Below are positions 14,659 through 19,424 of a stretch of 19,424 bases of DNA, piece after piece. How positions within the stretch are numbered: the stretch's first letter is position 1; every line of letters starts with the position of its first letter. The DNA comes from Flavobacteriaceae bacterium. GTDB lineage: Bacteria > Bacteroidota > Bacteroidia > Flavobacteriales > Flavobacteriaceae. The stretch spans positions 1 to 19,424 of the forward strand of contig WFMU01000050.1 of NCBI GenBank assembly GCA_015488935.1. The letters are read 5' to 3'. The translations under genes and the position numbers were made by a program. The notes beneath the pieces were generated by a model. The model did no database searches. It was not told where the DNA came from and saw nothing but the letters and a program-made list of their open reading frames with translations.

Positions 14659-15879
14659 TTATTTAAACTTTTTAATAATTATTGCTGAGTTTGTTCCTCC
14701 AAACCCAAAAGAATTCGACAAAAATACATCAATTTTTTTATTTATGGTTTTTGTAACTAGATTTAATTTTTTTGCATCTTCATCTGCTTCTTCTAAATTT
14801 ATGTTTGGTGCAATAAAAGAATGCTCCATCATTAACATCGAATAGATTATTTCGCTTGCTCCTGCCATCCAGCATTCGTGTCCTGTCATTGATTTTGTAG
14901 AGCTTACATAAGGGTTACTTTCTTTAAAAACGTGGTGTATTGCTCTGGCTTCATTTTGGTCTCCAACTGGTGTTGAGGTTGCATGTGCATTTACATAATC
15001 GATATCTTTTGCGGTTACTTGTGCTTGGTCGAGTGCTTTTTGCATGGCTCTTGATGGTCCATCTACATTTGGACTAGAGATATGCTCTCCGTTTGATGAG
15101 AATCCATAACCTACTATTTCTCCTAAAATGGTTGCGCCTCTTTTTATGGCAGATTCGTAACTTTCTAGTACTAATGATGCACCTCCGCCACTTGGCACCA
15201 AACCATCTCTATTTTTATCAAATGGTTTACAGGCTTTTGTTGGATTGGCTTCATCGGTTGCAAATACGCCTAAGCCATCAAAACTTCCCATGGCGTACTT
15301 ATTAATTTCTTGTGCACCTCCACAAATCACTATTTCTTGTAGTCCACTTTTTATTAAATGAAATCCTAATCCTACAGAATGTGAGCCACTTGCACATGCT
15401 GCACTAATGGTTAAATTTATTCCTTTTAATTTAAAAATAGTTGCTAAGTTCATCGTTACGGTAGAATTCATACTTTTAAAGATTCCTCCAGAACCAACTA
15501 GTGTAGTGTCTTTTTTTTCTCTAACAATATCTATAGATTCAATTATGGATTTTGCGGTACTGTCGTTTCCAAAAATAACACCTACTTCATTTTCGATGAG
15601 GAAATCCATATCTATTTTTGCATTTTTTAATGCTTCTAGTGTTGCAACATAGGCGTATTGTGCTTCTTCACCCATACTTATACGTTGTCTTCTACTCAAC
15701 AGTTTTTTTAAATTTGGTGTGGCTACTTTTCCTGTTAAAGCAGAGCGATATCCAAAATCTTTTCTTTCTTGTTCAAATACAATTCCAGATTTTCCTTCGT
15801 ATAACGATTCTTTTACTTCTTGTAGGTTTTCACCAAGACAAGAATAAATTCCCATTCCTGTAATAACTACTCTTCTCAT
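14659..15879 (-). CDS. Beta-ketoacyl-ACP synthase (FabB/FabF type, active)
   Basis: The 406-residue protein starts MRRVVITGMGIYSCLG and keeps all catalytic residues: Cys162 in SAACASGSH, His299 in NAHATSTPVGD and His334 in MTGHECWMAGASE. The STPVGD and MTGH blocks are closest to the FabB (KAS I) pattern. The C-terminal SNSFGFGGTNSAI is standard. It is the first of three active FabF-like enzymes in the cluster and lies between the ketoreductase (1 base) and an ACP (1 base), so these three genes form a minimal elongation unit. It may elongate the alkyl chains of the resorcinol or the polyene; sequence alone does not decide. Confidence 0.93.
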   Translation of the reverse strand: MRRVVITGMGIYSCLGENLQEVKESLYEGKSGIVFEQERKDFGYRSALTGKVATPNLKKLLSRRQRISMGEEAQYAYVATLEALKNAKIDMDFLIENEVGVIFGNDSTAKSIIESIDIVREKKDTTLVGSGGIFKSMNSTVTMNLATIFKLKGINLTISAACASGSHSVGLGFHLIKSGLQEIVICGGAQEINKYAMGSFDGLGVFATDEANPTKACKPFDKNRDGLVPSGGGASLVLESYESAIKRGATILGEIVGYGFSSNGEHISSPNVDGPSRAMQKALDQAQVTAKDIDYVNAHATSTPVGDQNEARAIHHVFKESNPYVSSTKSMTGHECWMAGASEIIYSMLMMEHSFIAPNINLEEADEDAKKLNLVTKTINKKIDVFLSNSFGFGGTNSAIIIKKFK

Positions 15880-15880
15880 G

Positions 15881-16612
15881 TTATGAATAAATTCCTCCGT
15901 TAATATTTATTATTTCTCCTGTAATATACGATGCTTTTTTTGATACTAAAAATGAGACTAAATCTGCTACTTCTTCGGCTTCACCAAATCTATTTACTGG
16001 AATTAGTTTTTTTAATTGGCTTTCATCTAAACTTGCAGTCATATCTGATTTTATAAAACCAGGTGCTACGGCATTTACGGTAATTTTTCTTTTTGCTATT
16101 TCTTGTGCTAATGCCTTTGTTGCTGCAATAATTGCTCCTTTTGCTGCGGAGTAATTTGTTTGTCCTGCGGTTCCTTTAACTCCAGAAAGGGATACCATAT
16201 TTACAATTCTACCATATTTATTACGAAGCATTTTTTGCATGAGATGCTGCGTTACATTAAAAAATCCTCCTAAACTGGTATTTATTACATCATCCCAATC
16301 TTCTTTTGGCATCCACATAAACAGACCATCTTTTGTAATACCAGCGTTATTTACAATCACTTCAATAACACCATCTTTGTTGTTTTCGTGCCAATTATCT
16401 AGATTAGTTTTTACTTCGGTTGCATTAGCCACATCAAAAGAAATTATTTCTCCTGTATTTCCGTTTTCTTTTACTTGTTGTAATGTTTCTTCTGCTGCTG
16501 CTTTATTAGATTTATAATTTATTAAAATATGGTAGTCTGATTCTTGTGCTAATTTTACACAAATGGCTCTTCCTATTCCTCTTGATCCTCCTGTTATTAA
16601 TGCGGCTTTCAT
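15881..16612 (-). CDS. fabG: 3-oxoacyl-ACP reductase (FabG-like short-chain dehydrogenase)
   Basis: The 243-residue protein is a classical SDR: cofactor motif TGGSRGIGRAI (7-17), VNNAG (87-91), and the catalytic Ser141, Tyr154 and Lys158 in the S-x12-Y-x3-K arrangement (GQTNYSAAKGA). Arg11 in the glycine-rich loop favours NADPH. It reduces 3-oxoacyl-ACP to 3-hydroxyacyl-ACP before dehydration. It is the only ketoreductase in the window, so it would serve every elongation cycle that builds a double bond. It follows the WG-repeat gene by 32 bases and precedes the ketosynthase by one base. It is a pathway copy rather than the housekeeping FabG, judging by context. Confidence 0.93.
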   Translation of the reverse strand: MKAALITGGSRGIGRAICVKLAQESDYHILINYKSNKAAAEETLQQVKENGNTGEIISFDVANATEVKTNLDNWHENNKDGVIEVIVNNAGITKDGLFMWMPKEDWDDVINTSLGGFFNVTQHLMQKMLRNKYGRIVNMVSLSGVKGTAGQTNYSAAKGAIIAATKALAQEIAKRKITVNAVAPGFIKSDMTASLDESQLKKLIPVNRFGEAEEVADLVSFLVSKKASYITGEIININGGIYS

Positions 16613-16644
16613 TCTTTATATTATCTTCTTATTAAAAGGTGTTT

Positions 16645-17769
16645 TTATTTTGTAAAATTCTGAGCACTTTGAAACCAAGTATTTCCTAATAGTTTTCCAT
16701 TTTTATCAATGAATCCCCATTTTTTATTAAGGCTTACTCTTGCTAAGCCATCTTTAAATCCTTTGGTTTGTTTTTTAAAGATATTGAATGATTTTGCGGT
16801 GATGATATATTTATCTTCTATTACTAATGTTCCTGTTTTATCAATAAATCCCCAAAACTTTTTTAGTTTAACTGGTGCTAAGCCATCTTTACTAAATACT
16901 TCTCCGTCTCTAAATTTTTCTTCTATTTGAAATTTTCCTGTTTCATCTATGTAACCCCAAATTTTTCCTTTGGTACTTACTGGAGCCAATCCATTTCTAA
17001 AACCACGCACTTTTTTAAATTGTGGTTTTATTACCCATTCTCCATTTCTATTGATAAATCCTAGTTTTTTATTTTTATCAAGTGCATAAGTTAAATTTTC
17101 TCCGTTTACAAAATTCCAAATTTTTAATACGTCTAATTCTTTAAATTTTTTATTGATGATTAATCCTACTTTACCATCTTTTTTTGCTTTTAAGACACCA
17201 TTAGAATATTTTCCTATATCTTGGTATGCTACATCGATAATTACTTTTCCTGTTTTATCAATCAATCCAAAAGATTTATCTAGTTTTACTTTTGCATAAC
17301 CGTTATAAAAAGGATATATTTTATGGTATTTTGGTTCTAGAACAACGTTTCCATTGGAATCTATAAGCCCAGTTAAATCACCTCTTTTAATAAAGGCGAG
17401 TCCATCTTTAAAATCAAATACTTTATTAGAGGCTGGCATTTTTATTTCTTCTCCTTTTTTGTTGATATAAAACCAAAGTTTGTCTTTTAAAACAACTGCA
17501 ATTCCAGAGTTAAATGCTTTTACTCTATCGTATTTATAATCGATTACAACTTTGTTACTTTTGTCTATAAATCCCCACTTAACACCATTAAAAACAGCAG
17601 CCATTCCATCTGAAAAACTTGCTGCTTTTACGTATTGTGGTTTTATAAGCCAAGCCCCATCGTGCTTAATATATCCAAATTGATTGTCTTGTCTAACTAA
17701 TGCTGTTTGCTGTGCAATTGCTATATTACTAAGGAATACGATTGCAATAATTGCTACTAAATTTTTCAT
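16645..17769 (-). CDS. Exported WG-repeat protein
   Basis: The 374-residue protein has a clear signal peptide (MKNLVAIIAIVFLSNIAIAQ; cleavage near AIAQ-Q), then about ten WG-type repeats of roughly 30-40 residues. Each is built around W/F-G-F/Y-I-D-K-x-G followed by a V-I-x-x-K/P-x-Y/F strand (for example WGFIDKSN, FGLIDKTG, WGYIDETG, WGFIDKNG). WG repeats form beta-rich domains found outside the cytoplasm in Bacteroidota; their ligands are poorly known. No catalytic residues can be named. It sits 14 bases after the tyrosine ammonia-lyase gene and before the ketoreductase, so it is co-transcribed with pigment enzymes although its product leaves the cytoplasm. A role in binding or displaying the pigment at the envelope is speculation. 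Confidence 0.9.
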   Translation of the reverse strand: MKNLVAIIAIVFLSNIAIAQQTALVRQDNQFGYIKHDGAWLIKPQYVKAASFSDGMAAVFNGVKWGFIDKSNKVVIDYKYDRVKAFNSGIAVVLKDKLWFYINKKGEEIKMPASNKVFDFKDGLAFIKRGDLTGLIDSNGNVVLEPKYHKIYPFYNGYAKVKLDKSFGLIDKTGKVIIDVAYQDIGKYSNGVLKAKKDGKVGLIINKKFKELDVLKIWNFVNGENLTYALDKNKKLGFINRNGEWVIKPQFKKVRGFRNGLAPVSTKGKIWGYIDETGKFQIEEKFRDGEVFSKDGLAPVKLKKFWGFIDKTGTLVIEDKYIITAKSFNIFKKQTKGFKDGLARVSLNKKWGFIDKNGKLLGNTWFQSAQNFTK

Positions 17770-17783
17770 AATATATAATTTTA

Positions 17784-19307
17784 TTAATTAATTTTCATTA
17801 AATATTCCTTTACTTGATTTACGTACGGATACATAATGGTATCTTCTTTAAATGCAGGAACTATTTTTCTAATATCTTTAAATATTTTTGCTGTTTTTGA
17901 TGATATCTTATCTTGATATTCTAAATATTCTATGGCTTGTACAATTGTTATTAGTTCAATGGCAACTACTTCAAAAGCATTTTCGATTACTTTACTAGTG
18001 ATGTTTGCGGCATTAGTACCCATACTAACAATATCTTGGTTATCATTATTATTTGGAATACTATGTACATACATTGGATTGGACAAGGTTTGATTTTCTG
18101 CTGTTGTTGATGTTGCTGTAAATTGTACTCCTTGCATTCCAAAGTTTAATCCTAATTTTCCTAAATTTACAAATGGTGGTAGTATATCGTTTAGTTTGTG
18201 ATTTAATAAGTAGTTTAGTTGTCTTTCGGATAGCATACTTAATTTGGTAACTACTATTTTTAATTTATCCATTTCTAAAGATACATAGTCTCCATGGAAA
18301 TTACCACCGTGAAATACAAGTTTATTTTTTACATCTACGATTGGATTATCATTGGCTGAATTTACTTCTTCAATCAATGTTTTTTCTACATTGTTTAAAG
18401 TGTCTAAAACAGGTCCTAATATTTGAGGTACACATCGTAATGAATAATATTCTTGTACTTTTTCTTTAAATACAGTATCGTTTGCTTTTGCTGTATATAA
18501 GTGTTCTTCTCTATTTCGTATAAGTTTGCTATCTGCAAGAGATTCTCGCATTATTTTTGCAATTTTTTGCTGTCCTTTGTGTTTTTTTACTTGATTTAAT
18601 TCTAAGGACAAATGATCGTCGTAAGCAGAAACTATTTCGTTTATTGCTACAGAGCAATCTAAAGCAGCTCGAAGTAGTTTTTTTGTTTGTAATACATTTA
18701 CGATACCAATACCTGTCATTACTGAAGTTCCATTCATTAATGCAAGTCCTTCTCTTAATTCTACCTTTATTGGTGTGATATTCTCTTTTGCAAAAACTTC
18801 GCTAGTTGGTTGGCGTTTTCCTTTATAAAAAACCTCACCTTCGCCAATTAATACTAATGCCAAATGTGCCAATTGTACTAAATCGCCACTTGCACCAACA
18901 CCTCCATGCGAGAATATTAATGGTATAACATCTTTGTTTATTAATGCAACCATTGTTTCAATAACAGACGGATGAACGCCAGAGTTTCCTAAACATAAAG
19001 TATTTAATCTTGCTAAGATAGCAGATTTTACTTTTATTGGATTTAAAGGTTTTCCTGTACCAGATGCGTGACTTCTAATTAGGTTGTATTGTAGCTGTAT
19101 TCTGTCTTTATCGTCTATCTTATATTGTGCCATTGGACCAAATCCTGTATTCACACCATAAATGACTTTATTTTCAGAAAAATTCTTTAAAAAGATAAAA
19201 CTGTCCTTTACACGTTTTTGAATTTTATCACTTATATCAATTTTTGCATTTTCATAAAGAATTGTATGGAAATCCTTTAACTCTAACTCATTTTCTATAT
19301 GGAACAT
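17784..19307 (-). CDS. tal: Tyrosine ammonia-lyase (HAL/PAL/TAL family)
   Basis: The 507-residue protein has the MIO prosthetic group triad Ala139-Ser140-Gly141 in GGVGASGDL, catalytic Tyr50 in YGVNTGFG, and the NSANDNPI and MGTNAANI blocks of the family. It eliminates ammonia from L-tyrosine to give 4-coumarate, the aryl starter. The substrate-selectivity pair is Ser79-His80 (NLIRSHASG), which in textbook rules points to histidine. However, the characterised Flavobacterium johnsoniae TAL carries the same pair as I recall it and is nearly collinear with this protein throughout. Position at the head of a flexirubin cluster also favours tyrosine. The start at 19307 gives the same N-terminal length as that enzyme. 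This is the first gene of the long operon. HutH is the alternative, but no hut genes are nearby. Confidence 0.92.
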   Translation of the reverse strand: MFHIENELELKDFHTILYENAKIDISDKIQKRVKDSFIFLKNFSENKVIYGVNTGFGPMAQYKIDDKDRIQLQYNLIRSHASGTGKPLNPIKVKSAILARLNTLCLGNSGVHPSVIETMVALINKDVIPLIFSHGGVGASGDLVQLAHLALVLIGEGEVFYKGKRQPTSEVFAKENITPIKVELREGLALMNGTSVMTGIGIVNVLQTKKLLRAALDCSVAINEIVSAYDDHLSLELNQVKKHKGQQKIAKIMRESLADSKLIRNREEHLYTAKANDTVFKEKVQEYYSLRCVPQILGPVLDTLNNVEKTLIEEVNSANDNPIVDVKNKLVFHGGNFHGDYVSLEMDKLKIVVTKLSMLSERQLNYLLNHKLNDILPPFVNLGKLGLNFGMQGVQFTATSTTAENQTLSNPMYVHSIPNNNDNQDIVSMGTNAANITSKVIENAFEVVAIELITIVQAIEYLEYQDKISSKTAKIFKDIRKIVPAFKEDTIMYPYVNQVKEYLMKIN

Positions 19308-19369
19308 TTAAAAATATTTTTTTTGATTTTTTTTATTAATATAAGAGATATATTAATTAACTTTATCGG

Positions 19370-19377
19370 CAAAATTA
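19370..19377 (-). promoter_or_regulatory. Candidate -7 promoter box (TAATTTTG) for the cluster
   Basis: On the minus strand the octamer fits the Bacteroidota TAnnTTTG consensus exactly. It lies 63 bases before the ATG of the tyrosine ammonia-lyase gene, in the divergent intergenic region 19308-19404 (97 bases). A good -33 TTG is not seen at the usual distance. A second reading uses the TTG inside this box as the -33 element, with a weaker TATCTCTT box 19 bases further on. The region holds no other recognisable site. Confidence 0.4.
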
Positions 19378-19404
19378 AGGATTTTTTAATTAAAATATAT
19401 AAAA

Positions 19405-19424
19405 ATGAGCAAAGAATCAATAGA
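19405..19424 (+). CDS. Start of a divergent gene, product unknown (cut by right edge)
   Basis: An ATG at 19405 opens a frame MSKESI that continues off the window. It is preceded by the AT-rich leader typical of Flavobacteriaceae genes and points away from the cluster, sharing the 97-base intergenic region with the tyrosine ammonia-lyase gene. Six codons are too few to identify a product. It marks the probable right boundary of the operon. Confidence 0.4.

Noticed and set aside
17784..19307. Reading the ammonia-lyase as histidine utilisation HutH.
   Set aside because: No hutU, hutI or hutG neighbours are present, the gene leads a flexirubin cluster, and its sequence tracks the characterised F. 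johnsoniae tyrosine enzyme despite the Ser-His pair.
19308..19404. Possible terminator or operator palindrome among the TTAATTAA-like repeats in the right intergenic region.
   Set aside because: The repeats are simple AT-rich runs without a GC stem or a clear spacing, as expected by chance in this base composition.

Overview
The window is almost entirely one biosynthetic gene cluster, read from the minus strand (right to left). It matches the flexirubin type: an aryl polyene carboxylic acid, made from a tyrosine-derived starter by a discrete type II polyketide/fatty-acid-like system, esterified to a dialkylresorcinol. The host is most likely a member of the Flavobacteriaceae (Bacteroidota). 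Reasons are the very low GC content (roughly 30% by eye), AT-rich codon use, absence of clear Shine-Dalgarno sites, TAnnTTTG-like promoter boxes, a tyrosine ammonia-lyase that closely resembles the Flavobacterium johnsoniae enzyme as I remember it, and adjacent darA/darB genes. The genus cannot be told from this window.

Layout in transcription order. (1) Right edge: the first codons of a divergent plus-strand gene (19405-19424) and a short AT-rich intergenic region with a promoter candidate. (2) 19307-5536, upstream block: tyrosine ammonia-lyase, exported WG-repeat protein, ketoreductase, ketosynthase, acyl carrier protein (ACP), LpxL-like acyltransferase, darA, darB, two FabZ-like hotdog dehydratases, an unknown 133-residue protein, a BtrH-like papain-fold protein, ABC ATPase and permease, hotdog thioesterase, second ketosynthase. 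Gaps here are 0-32 bases, with some overlaps. (3) A 96-base gap (5440-5535) with a perfect TATTTTTG promoter-like box. (4) 5439-1, downstream block: methyltransferase, truncated ketosynthase-like protein, second ACP, third ketosynthase, a chain-length-factor-like ketosynthase without catalytic residues, NodB-type deacetylase, and a LolA-like periplasmic carrier cut by the left edge.

How the genes would work together (inference from known flexirubin and aryl polyene systems): the lyase makes 4-coumarate. Ketosynthase/chain-length-factor pairs, ACPs, ketoreductase and the dehydratase pair extend it to a conjugated polyene. The methyltransferase probably modifies the aryl head. DarB and DarA build and aromatise the dialkylresorcinol. 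An acyltransferase (LpxL-like or BtrH-like) joins the halves. The ABC transporter and LolA-like protein suggest handling at the cell envelope. No 4-coumarate ligase and no MMPL exporter are in the window; LolA at the left edge suggests the cluster continues there.

The least explained parts are a half-length ketosynthase-like protein whose only cysteine is far from the active-site position, a dehydratase pair in which one partner has lost the catalytic histidine, and the 133-residue/BtrH-like/ABC transporter module. No RNA genes, mobile elements, CRISPR arrays or clear intrinsic terminators were seen, and no gene-free stretch exceeds 100 bases.
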